Shown one piece after another: positions 18,125-27,751 of a stretch of DNA of 34,369 nucleotides. The position numbers and the translations under genes were made by a program. Under the pieces are notes generated by a model. That model searched no databases and was not told the origin of the DNA. It saw only the letters and a list, made by a program, of their open reading frames with translations. The stretch covers positions 1 through 34,369 of the forward strand of contig JAQBUX010000006.1 of the NCBI GenBank assembly GCA_027623795.1. Direction: 5' to 3'. How positions within the stretch are numbered: position 1 is the first letter of the stretch; every line of letters begins with the position of its first letter. The DNA is from Chloroflexota bacterium. GTDB lineage: Bacteria > Chloroflexota > Dehalococcoidia > Lucifugimonadales > Lucifugimonadaceae.

Positions 18125-18514
18125 CTAACGATTCTGGACCAGTTCAATCCTCACGTCGTCCGGGCCCTGGACGAACGCGACGAGATTGCCGTCCGGGATG
18201 TCGATCGGCCCCTCAAGCAACGGCGCGCCCAGATCGCCCAGTCTTGCGATGTCTGCCAGCAGGTCGTCCACATCTACGCCGAAGTGCTCCAGCCCCCAGT
18301 GCGGCCGGGCGTTGCCGTCCGCCATCGTCTCGCCGTCGCGTGCACTCGAGATGTTCACGACAAATCCGTCCGGCGTCTTGCACTGGACGCGGCGATCGCC
18401 AAACGAGCGCACTGTGTCGCTGACGATCTCGAACCCGAACGCCGCTGCGTACCACTCGGCCGTGCGCCGCGGATCGGGCGCTTTCAGATGGATATGGTTG
18501 ATTCCGAACGACAA
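18125..18514 (-). CDS. VOC family (glyoxalase/dioxygenase fold) protein
   Basis: INHIHLKAPDPRRTAEWYAAAFGFEI...GLEHFGVDVDD...VRIELVQNR: His, His, Glu ligand pattern. Confidence 0.85.
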   Translation of the reverse strand: MSFGINHIHLKAPDPRRTAEWYAAAFGFEIVSDTVRSFGDRRVQCKTPDGFVVNISSARDGETMADGNARPHWGLEHFGVDVDDLLADIARLGDLGAPLLEGPIDIPDGNLVAFVQGPDDVRIELVQNR

Positions 18515-18555
18515 CTGCTCTGCTCCAACTGGTCTTGCGGCGCGTGCATAAAGAA

Positions 18556-18584
18556 AAACGCCCGGGCGCGGAGCCCGGGCGTTT
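18556..18584 (-). terminator. Rho-independent terminator for the 18606-19004 VOC gene
   Basis: Perfect 12-bp stem AAACGCCCGGGC / GCCCGGGCGTTT with 5-nt loop; T-run on the minus strand past the stem. Confidence 0.85.
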
Positions 18585-18605
18585 CGTTACAAAACCTGCC
18601 GGCGC

Positions 18606-19004
18606 CTAGCCGCGCTGAATCAGCTCAATCCGGATATCGCCGGGCACCGCGATGAATGCGATCTTCAGACCGCCGCCGGCCTCGATCGGACCCTCTTTCA
18701 ACACCGCGCCGAGGCCGGTGAGGCGTTCAAGTTCGGTGTCCATGTTGTCGACATCGAACCCGAAGTGCTCCAGACCGAAGCGTGGCTCGGCGCTTGCCGG
18801 CCCCAGCTTCTCGCCGAGCTTGTCGCGCTGGCCGGAAATGTTGATGTTGAACCCGTTGCCATCGAAGCAGCGCAGGAACCGATCGCCTCCAGCTTCACGA
18901 AGGTCGTCGCCGCGGATCTCGACGCCGAACGCCTCGACGAACCAGTCGGCCGTCTTCTTGGGGTCGGCGGACTTGAGGTGAACGTGATTAACGATGTGTC
19001 CCAT
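18606..19004 (-). CDS. VOC family protein (paralog of 18125-18514)
   Basis: VNHVHLKSADPKKTADWFVEAFGVEI...FGLEHFGFDVDNMD...IRIELIQRG. Confidence 0.85.
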   Translation of the reverse strand: MGHIVNHVHLKSADPKKTADWFVEAFGVEIRGDDLREAGGDRFLRCFDGNGFNINISGQRDKLGEKLGPASAEPRFGLEHFGFDVDNMDTELERLTGLGAVLKEGPIEAGGGLKIAFIAVPGDIRIELIQRG

Positions 19005-19270
19005 GGATTTCCTCTTGTGGCGATTCGCGGGTGAACCGAGTTTCAGGTGTTGAATGTCGCCGGGCGAGACTATGCCGCGCCCGTAACCGAGTCAAGGAGA
19101 CGTCGAGTTTCCACAACGGAGCGGCGGCGCTGAGTGATGCACGATCCGCAGTCGACGCCACCCTGCCCTTATTTGCGTCGGTGAACATAACCGATCTGTT
19201 ATTCCATTTTCCGGCGTTCAATTGAAATAAGGCTCCACGGACCGCCCGGCAGCCGGCAGCCATTCGCCAC

Positions 19271-20005
19271 CTAAATCCCGATCACCTCAAACATCACGGC
19301 ATAGTCGACGCCCAACCGCTCACCGGCTGCCGCCGCGCCCCACGTCAGGAACTGTTCGGGATCGAACTCCTGTGACAGTCCGTCTATGTAAGCCTTGTGC
19401 TCCTTCAATGAAGCGATGCCGCGCTCAAGCGTGTCGCCGACATCGACGCCATGTGTCGGGCTTGTCGACCCGCCTGTCAGCACCGAGGTGATTCCGTCCC
19501 ACGGCTCGAACCCCTCTTCGAGAAGCTCAGGAAAGATCCAACGATTACCGGCGTCCCGGGCGGCGTCCAGCACGGCTAGTCCGGTCCATCGGTGGTCCGC
19601 CATATTTAGCCTCCCGTTCGGGAACAGCAACCGATGATTGCCGCTGATCACGATCTGGGGCCGGTACTTCCGAAACGCCCGCGTAATGTCGCGTCGAAGG
19701 TCCATCCCGTACTCGATAACGCCGTCCCGGTAATCGAGGAAGTCGACCGTCGTAACGCCGACCTTTGCCGCTCCCGCCACCTCTTCGCCCTCCCGTAAGG
19801 GGCCGGCGTCGTTCGGATGCATCCCGTCGATTCCCGCCTCCCCGCGGGTCACCAGCAGATAAGTGATCTCCTTACCCTGATCCGTCCACCGTGCGATCGC
19901 CGACGCCATCCCGTACTCAAGGTCGTCCGGGTGAGCGGCGACTGCGACCGCCCGCTCCCAGCCCTCGTCCAGCGGGAGTATTTTCGGCTTGTTGTCCGCG
20001 CTCAC
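19271..20005 (-). CDS. PIG-L family deacetylase (LmbE-like)
   Basis: AVAVAAHPDDLEYGMASAIARWTDQGKEITYLLVTRGEAG, metal-binding HPDDLE; GTG start with AGGAG. Confidence 0.88.
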   Translation of the reverse strand: MSADNKPKILPLDEGWERAVAVAAHPDDLEYGMASAIARWTDQGKEITYLLVTRGEAGIDGMHPNDAGPLREGEEVAGAAKVGVTTVDFLDYRDGVIEYGMDLRRDITRAFRKYRPQIVISGNHRLLFPNGRLNMADHRWTGLAVLDAARDAGNRWIFPELLEEGFEPWDGITSVLTGGSTSPTHGVDVGDTLERGIASLKEHKAYIDGLSQEFDPEQFLTWGAAAAGERLGVDYAVMFEVIGI

Positions 20006-20050
20006 TGTTGGTCTCCTCTAATCAAATTGGGCCTCAAAAAGTCCGGCGGC

Positions 20051-21502
20051 TCAGTCCCCGGCAGGTCTGCCTCCAGCGCCTCTGCCGGGGGCTCCAATGT
20101 TCAGTCGCGCAAAGCTTTGCAAGCCGGCGGCTGCTGCGCGGCGCGTATATTTGGCTTTCTGGGCCGGCGAAAAAGTCCGCCTTAAAACGATCGCAAACGC
20201 TATCAACGAGAACAAACCTAGCGCACCGGACACTCCCTGGAACTGGTCAGCCCCTGAGAACGACCCGAACCCGAACGCCACCCGCAGCAACACGCCCGCG
20301 TTGAGCGCCACGAACGCAGCGTCGAGCAACCAGTGCATCGGCGCTTCCGAGCCCTCGAACAGCGTCAACATCCGGATGCCCACGCCAAAGATGACCATCG
20401 TCACAAAGCCCAGTGTCAGGACGTGGGTTATCGGCGCCGCAAGGGGAGCGCCGAGGATCGGATCGGCGGCGAGCATGCCGATGGCGTCCAGCGCGATCAG
20501 CGCGGCGGCGACAAGGAGCCAGCCGAACGCCGAGCGGATGAACCACGCGTAGCGCGTGTACGTGCCCTCGAAATAATCGCTCTTCCGCGCAGGTGACTCG
20601 AAAACACGAAGCGCGATCACGAACACCACAAAGCCGGCCGCCTGGAGCAGCAACCCGGGCGCCGTCCACTCGTCAGATACCTCACGGTAACGCGCCAGTA
20701 CGTACCACCCGGTCCCCACATTCAGGAGCGCCAACGCCATCATGGAAAGCCATCGATATGTCGGCTTGAGGCTCAGGAACCCGACTATCGCCCTCGTGCT
20801 GATCCCGAGGATGAAGAGGACGAGAAATCCGACGAGTCCCGCATTCACCAGCGCAAAGTTCCATAGCCCGGGCGCCGCGACGGCGTCCGTGTCAGCCATT
20901 CGAAAGACGATCCGCGCATGGAGCGCCGCGGCGATCACCGCCCAGACGACTGCCGACCACAGCCATGCCTCCGTGTGCGACCGCTTGTTCTGGCCGCGCA
21001 ACAGGGCGCGACCGATCACGATCGCGTAGATCAGCACGCCCGCCAGCAACACCACGCCGGACGCATCCAACAGCTCGGGACTGAACGAGCGGCGATGCAG
21101 TGACTGGCCAAAGAACCGAAGCGTGATGCCGATCACCACCAGTGTGAGGACCGCGCGCTGGGGCCACGGGAAGTCCATCGGGCCGTTCCGGAACCTCGGG
21201 ACAACGTGGAAAGAGACGCCCATCATGAAGAGGCCGCCCCATCCGAAGATCTGCGCCACCCCGTGCGCCTGGCCGTGGACGATCCACCAGAGGCCGCGGT
21301 CGATGCCAAATGCGGGGGCTAGCATCATCCCGGCGCCGGTACCGAATCCGTATATGAGGGCAACGAGGAGTGACGCCCATATGAACGGCCTGTACAGCCG
21401 CTGCACAGACCACGGCGTGACCGGATAACGCTCCCGAGCCGTCTCCGGAGTGATCGCGGGGACCGGACCCGGCGCTATTCTCGGAGCCTCACCCGTCGTC
21501 AT
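20051..21502 (-). CDS. NnrS family heme/copper membrane protein
   Basis: Polytopic membrane protein; HGQAHGVAQIFGWGGLFMMGVSFHVVPRFRNG and HVLTLGFVTMVIFGVGIRML are NnrS-like. Confidence 0.85.
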   Translation of the reverse strand: MTTGEAPRIAPGPVPAITPETARERYPVTPWSVQRLYRPFIWASLLVALIYGFGTGAGMMLAPAFGIDRGLWWIVHGQAHGVAQIFGWGGLFMMGVSFHVVPRFRNGPMDFPWPQRAVLTLVVIGITLRFFGQSLHRRSFSPELLDASGVVLLAGVLIYAIVIGRALLRGQNKRSHTEAWLWSAVVWAVIAAALHARIVFRMADTDAVAAPGLWNFALVNAGLVGFLVLFILGISTRAIVGFLSLKPTYRWLSMMALALLNVGTGWYVLARYREVSDEWTAPGLLLQAAGFVVFVIALRVFESPARKSDYFEGTYTRYAWFIRSAFGWLLVAAALIALDAIGMLAADPILGAPLAAPITHVLTLGFVTMVIFGVGIRMLTLFEGSEAPMHWLLDAAFVALNAGVLLRVAFGFGSFSGADQFQGVSGALGLFSLIAFAIVLRRTFSPAQKAKYTRRAAAAGLQSFARLNIGAPGRGAGGRPAGD

Positions 21503-22310
21503 GCATCAGATCCAACAGTCTCGTGTGGGCATCGGGCCATGCGGCGATCATCACCGGGAACGGACCGTCGCCATGGCGAACCCAGTCAAGCGCATCCCCG
21601 TTCCCGTCAGTGACATTAATACCAAGTTCTTCGGCAATGGCCAGTCCAGCCGCTACATGCACCCCGCCCACCGAGTACGCGACCACGCCCGCAAGCCGCC
21701 CCAGGCAAAGCTGGCTCAGCGGGTACGCCATCGAAGCGTACGTCGTCGTGTGATCCACACCGCGTACCCAGCGGAGGCTGCCGTTGGACATCATCTCAGC
21801 CGAAATTTCCGGGCCGCCAATCTCAAGGTCTACAAGCTGCTCCGACAACTTGCCGACCGGCGGCCCGGGTGACCATGGTTTACCGTTCCGGGACACCCCG
21901 CGGCCGCGGACGGAGGTCAACGTCTCGCGCATCGTGGGAACCGTGATCGCGCCCAGTACGGGGACCGAACGATCCATCAAAGCCACGTTGACGCCCCACG
22001 TGCCGAGCCCCGCCGCATACGGCGCCGTGCCACACAACGGATCCACAGCCCAGTGGAGGTCCGAACCCTCAGCCCCGGACACGCTCTCCTCCGAGACGAT
22101 CCGGTCTGACACGTCGTACGCCCTGAGTGCATTTGAGATCGCCGCGTCTGCCGCAAGATCGGCATCGGTAACGATACCGCCATCCGATTTGAAGCTTCGT
22201 TCAAGCGGAGATCCGTCCGCCTCGCGAAATCGTGCCAGCAAAACCTCGGCCGCCGCGCCGCATGCAGTTATAGCTGCGAGCAAAGCGTCCCTTCGATTGA
22301 ACTCCGTCAA
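21489..22310 (-). CDS. Inositol monophosphatase-family protein with altered metal-site residues
   Basis: GGIVTDADLAADAAI, IVSEES, WAVDPLCGTAPYAAGLGTWGVNVALMD (cf. DPLDGT), GGVHVAAGLAIAEELGINVTD (cf. WDxAAG). Confidence 0.75.
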   Translation of the reverse strand: MTEFNRRDALLAAITACGAAAEVLLARFREADGSPLERSFKSDGGIVTDADLAADAAISNALRAYDVSDRIVSEESVSGAEGSDLHWAVDPLCGTAPYAAGLGTWGVNVALMDRSVPVLGAITVPTMRETLTSVRGRGVSRNGKPWSPGPPVGKLSEQLVDLEIGGPEISAEMMSNGSLRWVRGVDHTTTYASMAYPLSQLCLGRLAGVVAYSVGGVHVAAGLAIAEELGINVTDGNGDALDWVRHGDGPFPVMIAAWPDAHTRLLDLMHDDG

Positions 22311-23653
22311 CGCGTCCGGACTGCGCCAGATTTGAGCATCTCACGCCCGACAAACAACATGCGTTCGGTGTTGTCCGCCATGTATCCGCCGAGTAGATCG
22401 GCCGCGGCCTTGGGCTCCCGGGCATTGATCATCGCCCGGCCGCGCGCGGCCATGTCGTACGCCGACCCGAACAGCCCTTTCTGGAGGTCCCACCAGCCTT
22501 CGTGGATCTCCTTCATTCTGTCGTAGCCTCCGGCGAGACCTTCCTGAGCGAGATCGTGGAACATCCACCATGGGCTGCCCGGCGAAGAGCTACTGCCGCC
22601 AACCGATAGCGCCTCCGGCAGGTCGCCCTCGATAAATACCGGGAAGAACAGCGCCATGCACGGCAAGTACATGCCACACCAGTAAACCGGCAACCGTGAG
22701 CCGTCCGCGCACAGATCGGCTATGAGGCTCGCTGTCGTGGCTCCGCCTTCATATTGCGGATGCGTACAGATGCCCCTGAGATCGCCCGGAACCGGCTCAA
22801 ACTTTCCGGGCTCACCCTCCGGCGCGCCGTGATCGGACAGCGTGAGCATCAACTTGCCGAAATCGATCTCACCGGTGTGGTACTCAAGTATCGAGGACGA
22901 CCGGGATTGTCGGCGCGCGCCCGACGTTGCGTCGTTCACCGCGGAGTACGCCGCAGTCCAGTCGAAGGCGTCTCCGCGTCCCACCTCAAACAGACCATGC
23001 CGGGCCGCCTGCGCCTCAGCCCCCGGTGACAACCGCACTTCGCCGTCCATGGCGCTGACGTTGCTGACGCTGTGCGCGCCGGACGCCGGACGAACCGCCC
23101 ATTCGTGTCCCACCGCCTCGACGACGAACGCTTCTTGCGGGTCGGCGACGAGGTAGATGTTGTCGTACGTCCGCACTCCGGCGTCGTTGCTGAACTTGCC
23201 CTGGCCGTACTTCTCCACGAGTCCCGTGATCACATCGACCGACTCTCTCGCGCTCGCGCCGCGCTCCAACGCCAGACGAAGTACCTCCATGCCGATCAGC
23301 TTTCCTTCGCCGGCCTCCGGAAGGAGCGACGGAAGAGCCTCGTTCCCGATCACGACCTGGTGCTCATTGAACCCGTGCTCGTAACCCCAGCACCAGTCTG
23401 GCCGCGAACCGACATGCCGGTGAGCGGGGGACGCGCCGTCGATATCCACGAACTGTGTGCCGGGACGAGCGGACGAGGTCGCGGCATGTAACTCGAGGGG
23501 TTGGGCCTCGTGCGATGGCCGGTCGCTATTCTTCGCAAAGAGCGTCTGCCCGCCCTTCGAGGCTCCACCGATCGACACCATCGTGTCGCAGCTCGTGTAA
23601 CGGCCGGGGATGCGATCTATAACGTGATCCGGGAGACTTTTACTCGGGTTCAT
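22307..23653 (-). CDS. Peptidase C69 / secernin-like N-terminal nucleophile hydrolase
   Basis: YTSCDTMVSIGGASKGGQTLFAKNSDRPSHEAQPLEL; internal Cys as candidate Ntn nucleophile; EHGFNEHQVVIGNEAL. Confidence 0.85.
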   Translation of the reverse strand: MNPSKSLPDHVIDRIPGRYTSCDTMVSIGGASKGGQTLFAKNSDRPSHEAQPLELHAATSSARPGTQFVDIDGASPAHRHVGSRPDWCWGYEHGFNEHQVVIGNEALPSLLPEAGEGKLIGMEVLRLALERGASARESVDVITGLVEKYGQGKFSNDAGVRTYDNIYLVADPQEAFVVEAVGHEWAVRPASGAHSVSNVSAMDGEVRLSPGAEAQAARHGLFEVGRGDAFDWTAAYSAVNDATSGARRQSRSSSILEYHTGEIDFGKLMLTLSDHGAPEGEPGKFEPVPGDLRGICTHPQYEGGATTASLIADLCADGSRLPVYWCGMYLPCMALFFPVFIEGDLPEALSVGGSSSSPGSPWWMFHDLAQEGLAGGYDRMKEIHEGWWDLQKGLFGSAYDMAARGRAMINAREPKAAADLLGGYMADNTERMLFVGREMLKSGAVRTR

Positions 23654-23812
23654 TCCGACCTCCGGAATCGTTCTGATACAAACCGCTCAACTCGTGACCG
23701 CGGCCATACTACACGCGGTCCTCACGGAGCACCGTTGTCCTGGGTCGTACTATCGAATCGATGTCCCTGAACGGCCGAACAAATAGACCCGGTGAGATCG
23801 ATGGAGGAATGG

Positions 23813-24238
23813 ATGGGAACGACTTCGTACGGAATGCGGATCAAGACGGCACTCGAGTTTGATGACGCCGTTGCGGCCATCACCCTCGCGCTCTCGGAAC
23901 AGGGATTCGGCATCCTGACACGGATTGACGTGAAGGAGACGCTGGAGGCGAAACTCGGCGTCGATTTTCGGCCGTACGTCATCCTGGGAGCCTGCAACCC
24001 TACGCTTGCGCACCGCGGGCTGGAGGCGGAGATCGATCTCGGGCTGCTACTGCCCTGCAACGTGATCGTGTACGCCGAGCCTGACGGAGCAGTGGTGTCC
24101 GTCATCGATCCCGCGCTCATGGCCCGGGTGACCGAGAACCCCCGGATGCACGAGATCGCCGTCGAGGCCCGCAGCCGTCTCGAGCGCGCCCTGAATGCGT
24201 CGGTCAGCCCGGCCGGGCTGACCGACGCGCCGCGTTGA
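23813..24238 (+). CDS. DUF302 domain-containing protein
   Basis: FDDAVAAITLALSEQGFGILTRIDVKETLEAKLGVDFRPYVILGACNPTLAHRGLEAEIDLGLLLPCNVIVYAEPDG; GGAGG 5 nt before ATG 23813. Confidence 0.9.
   Translation: MGTTSYGMRIKTALEFDDAVAAITLALSEQGFGILTRIDVKETLEAKLGVDFRPYVILGACNPTLAHRGLEAEIDLGLLLPCNVIVYAEPDGAVVSVIDPALMARVTENPRMHEIAVEARSRLERALNASVSPAGLTDAPR
24197..24228. repeat. 32-nt perfect palindrome at the 3' end of the DUF302 gene
   Basis: GCGTCGGTCAGCCCGG|CCGGGCTGACCGACGC, perfect self-complement. Confidence 0.9.
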
Positions 24239-24529
24239 ATACGGCGTTGATCGGTTGAGGAGCGGAACCGCCGACGCCGCGGGTCCAGCACATCATCGTG
24301 GTTGTTGAATCCCGGACCGGCGCTGATCCAGTACCTGACCTGTGGCTAGCTCGGGCTAACGGGCAGGTAATTGCTGCATCCCCGTTTCCTTGCAGGACCA
24401 GTCGCTACAGCTTTCTTCCGATTGCAGAATCGGGACCGGGTGCTGCCGTTCCGCTACCGGACTCTGCCACGCTTGAACCACCGCCAGCGCCCGCCATAAC
24501 GCCATCCAACGCGGAGCAAAGGCCAGCTA

Positions 24530-27505
24530 ATGTCCACCCAGCTGACGCCCGGAGAAACCGCCCCGGACGCACAACGGCTAGGCCCCTACAGGCTCGTCGA
24601 GCCGGTTGCCGAAACGCCGATGACGTCGGTGTACAAAGCGATCAACTCCGCCGATGGCCGGTCGCTAGCCTTGCGCGTGACCAACGCCGGCCTGCTTGCG
24701 GACCCTGACCGGTTGCGCGGGCTGCTCGAAGCCTCCAACCAGACCGCTACCCTGCACCATCCGAACGTCCTCCGCGTGTTCGACATAGGTGGGGAAGATG
24801 GACGGTTCTACATAGCGACGGAACTCCTGCCCCAGAGCATGGAGATCAACCTGGAGTTCAGCGGCCAGATGTCTTTCGCGCAGGCGGCGCGCTTCGCGTC
24901 GGAGATCGCCAGCGGTGTCGCGACGGCGCACGACGCGGGACTGATCCACGGGGGTCTTTCGCCCCACAATGTGCTCGTCGGAACGGACGGCATCTCCAAA
25001 GTGTCTGACTTCGGAGCGGCCGCGTTGTCGCGGCCGGCGGGCCGGCTACCGTACTTCTCGCCCGAGCAGGCGACGGGCAGTCCGGCGGTACGGTCGAGGG
25101 ATATCTACGCCCTGGGCGCCCTCCTCTACCACATGCTCGCCGGACGGCCGGTGTTCAATATCGCGGACCCTCGGGCGTTGCTGGCGGCCCACGCGGGAAC
25201 AGAACCGGAGTCCATCAGGACATTCCGTTCAGATCTCAAAGTCAGGTTCGCCAAACTCGTAATGTCCTGCCTGGAAAAGAGCCCGGGACGCAGGCCGTCA
25301 TCAATGGCAGAGCTCGCCGAACAGTTAGACGGCATCGCATCGCAGGCGGAGGGCAGCGATGTTCGCAAGGCGGTCGCTTCCGGCGAAGATGCGCCCGTCG
25401 TTCGCAGGAAAGCCCCGGTAAACGATTCCGGCGGCCTCGACGGCCCGCCACCGCCTCCATCGACCGCGCCAAACCCGGGCACATGGCTGGAGGCCGGCGA
25501 AGTCACTGAGCCGCGTGCTGAGCACGCTTCGGTCATGTTATCCAGCGGACAGATGTTGATTTTTGGCGGGCGCGGCGGCGTGAGCACTTACGAGATGTAC
25601 GACCCGGAGATGGAGCTGTGGCTGCCGGCGGCGGCCGCGCCGGAAGCGCGTACGTGGCCTACTGCGACCGTGCTTCCGGACGGCAACATCCTGATCGCCG
25701 GCGGGTACACGGCGACCGAGCCGTTGGCCACGACGGCGCTGTTCGACCCGCGCAAACGAGCATGGTCGGAAGCGGCGGCGATGTCGGACGCCCGTGCGGA
25801 ACACACGGCGACCCTCCTCGATGACGGCAAGGTGCTGATTTGCGGCGGACTCGGATCACAGGGCGTCTTGAAATCCGGCGAGCTATACGATCACGAGTCC
25901 GACACATGGACCGCCGTAGATCCGATGGGCGGTGATCGCGTTCGCCACACGGCGACGCGGCTCAAGGACGGAAGGGTCCTCGTCGCCGGAGGGTTTTCGG
26001 AAGAAGGGAACCAGTCGACCGCAGAGATTTTCGATCCGCGTCAGGGGACATGGACCGGGACCCACTCGATGGAAGCCCCGCGCTGGCGTCACACGGCGAC
26101 GATGCTCCTCAATGGCGAAGTTCTGGTTGCCGGTGGTGAAGACGATGCCGGAGGAAAGATGCGCACGGCTGAGGTGTTCAGACCCGGCGCGGCGCTATGG
26201 GAACCGGTCTCCCCTATGGAGGGTGAACGCTACGACCACTCGTCCGCGCTGCTGGACGATGGAAGGGTGCTCGTCACCGGCGGTTACGGCGGAACCCGTG
26301 CACTCGCGAGCGCCGAGATTTACGAGCCGTACTCAGCGAAGTGGGAGTCAGCGGGGTTTTTCAAACAGGCCCGCATGTGGCACACATCTCACCTGTTGCC
26401 AGACGGCCGGGTCCTCATCGCAGGGGGCTACGCGGACGGAGCAACCCGCTCGATCTGTGAGCTTTTCGATCCCTCGAGCGGCGGATGGGCGGCGCCGCCG
26501 AAGTTGAAGATTCGCCGATATTCCCACACCGTCTCCACCTTGCCAGACGGAGACCTCCTGGTGGGCGGCGGCTACAACCAGGACGGCACGCTGGACTCCG
26601 CTGTCTTGTACCGGCCATCGGACGGACGGTGGGAAGACACGGGCGCCATGATCGAGGGCCGATTCGACCATCTGTCCGTTGAACTGGACGACGGCCGAAC
26701 GCTTGACGTTGGCGGCCGGAACGGGGACCGCGTTCTCGCGTCGGCCGAAATATACAGCCCGTCTCGCGGGACGTGGCAATCCGCCGGAGAAACGCCCGTC
26801 GCCGTAACGGAACACTCAGCGACGCGCTTGCGGGACGGGACCGTTCTCGTGGCCGGAGGCTGGAACGCCGAGAAGATCTCCAACGCCGCATACCTTTTCG
26901 ATCCTGCGGCAGGTAAATGGCATCCCGCCGAGCGCATGCTCAGGAACAGGCGCTGCCACAGCGCGGTCGCCTTGATCGACGGTCGCGTGCTCGTGACCGG
27001 AGGATGGGATGGCTCCGGGTTCCTTGAGACGGCGGAGTTGTACGATCCGGCCAGGAATAAGTGGACCAAGATAGCGCCGATGTCGCACTCCCGTTTCAAC
27101 CACGTGTCGGTGCTTCTAAAGGACGGACGAGCGCTGATCGCCGGGGGCATCGCCGACGACGGCGCCCTTGCGATGTGCGAGGTGTTCAGCCCCCTGGCTG
27201 GCACATGGGCGCAGGTCGGCGATATGGCCCGTGCCCGTTACCTCCACTCGGCCGTGCTCCGCGAAGACGGCACCGTGGTCGTAGCAGGAGGCCGTGCTGA
27301 CGACTACGCATGTGTCGCGACCGCCGAGGTATTCGACCCGGCGACGCGCGGCTGGGTTCAGGCCGGGCGCATGGCGCAAGCCCGAACGTGGCACACGACA
27401 TCATTACTCCGGGATGGGCGCGTTCTGGCTGCGGGCGGGTACGCGGAGGTGTTGGGAGGCGGCCACTTCCTGGACTCAGTCGAGATCCTGGACGCGGCCG
27501 CCTGA
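24530..27505 (+). CDS. Pseudokinase-kelch fusion: degenerate Ser/Thr kinase-like domain (about 24587-25340) + 14 kelch repeats (about 25478-27502)
   Basis: Kinase fold signatures (SDFGAAAL, FSPEQATG, DIYALGALLYHMLAGRPVF) but LALR for VAIK and HGGLSPHN for HRDLKPEN; then 14 units of the type M..AR..HT.T.L.DGRVL.AGG......AE.YDP....W... Confidence 0.9.
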   Translation: MSTQLTPGETAPDAQRLGPYRLVEPVAETPMTSVYKAINSADGRSLALRVTNAGLLADPDRLRGLLEASNQTATLHHPNVLRVFDIGGEDGRFYIATELLPQSMEINLEFSGQMSFAQAARFASEIASGVATAHDAGLIHGGLSPHNVLVGTDGISKVSDFGAAALSRPAGRLPYFSPEQATGSPAVRSRDIYALGALLYHMLAGRPVFNIADPRALLAAHAGTEPESIRTFRSDLKVRFAKLVMSCLEKSPGRRPSSMAELAEQLDGIASQAEGSDVRKAVASGEDAPVVRRKAPVNDSGGLDGPPPPPSTAPNPGTWLEAGEVTEPRAEHASVMLSSGQMLIFGGRGGVSTYEMYDPEMELWLPAAAAPEARTWPTATVLPDGNILIAGGYTATEPLATTALFDPRKRAWSEAAAMSDARAEHTATLLDDGKVLICGGLGSQGVLKSGELYDHESDTWTAVDPMGGDRVRHTATRLKDGRVLVAGGFSEEGNQSTAEIFDPRQGTWTGTHSMEAPRWRHTATMLLNGEVLVAGGEDDAGGKMRTAEVFRPGAALWEPVSPMEGERYDHSSALLDDGRVLVTGGYGGTRALASAEIYEPYSAKWESAGFFKQARMWHTSHLLPDGRVLIAGGYADGATRSICELFDPSSGGWAAPPKLKIRRYSHTVSTLPDGDLLVGGGYNQDGTLDSAVLYRPSDGRWEDTGAMIEGRFDHLSVELDDGRTLDVGGRNGDRVLASAEIYSPSRGTWQSAGETPVAVTEHSATRLRDGTVLVAGGWNAEKISNAAYLFDPAAGKWHPAERMLRNRRCHSAVALIDGRVLVTGGWDGSGFLETAELYDPARNKWTKIAPMSHSRFNHVSVLLKDGRALIAGGIADDGALAMCEVFSPLAGTWAQVGDMARARYLHSAVLREDGTVVVAGGRADDYACVATAEVFDPATRGWVQAGRMAQARTWHTTSLLRDGRVLAAGGYAEVLGGGHFLDSVEILDAAA

Positions 27506-27751
27506 ACCGCGGCCAGTGCCGTGCCCGGTTGCCCCGGAGGCAAAGCCATGTTCCGTCGGTTTGTACGCGCGACGGTTGGGGTTCGTGCCGACGAATCGCT
27601 TCATGCGAGGTGTCACGATGGTCCCATACGGCTCAGAGATCGGATTCACGGCTTCCGGGACGATAGTTAAGCGGTCTGGCCGCCACTCCCGCCGGGTCGG
27701 GCTTTTGACCTCATTGAAGTGCGTCAGGCAGATGGAGGCCCGCGGCCAGCG

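Noticed and set aside
25478-27502. Period of about 145 bp in the kelch regions considered as CRISPR or DNA tandem repeat
   Set aside because: Periodicity is at protein level (kelch units) with diverged nucleotides; no identical repeats with spacers.
27548-27670. 40-aa ORF between the two pseudokinase-kelch genes
   Set aside because: Too short, no SD of note or recognizable motif; could be chance in this GC-rich spacer.
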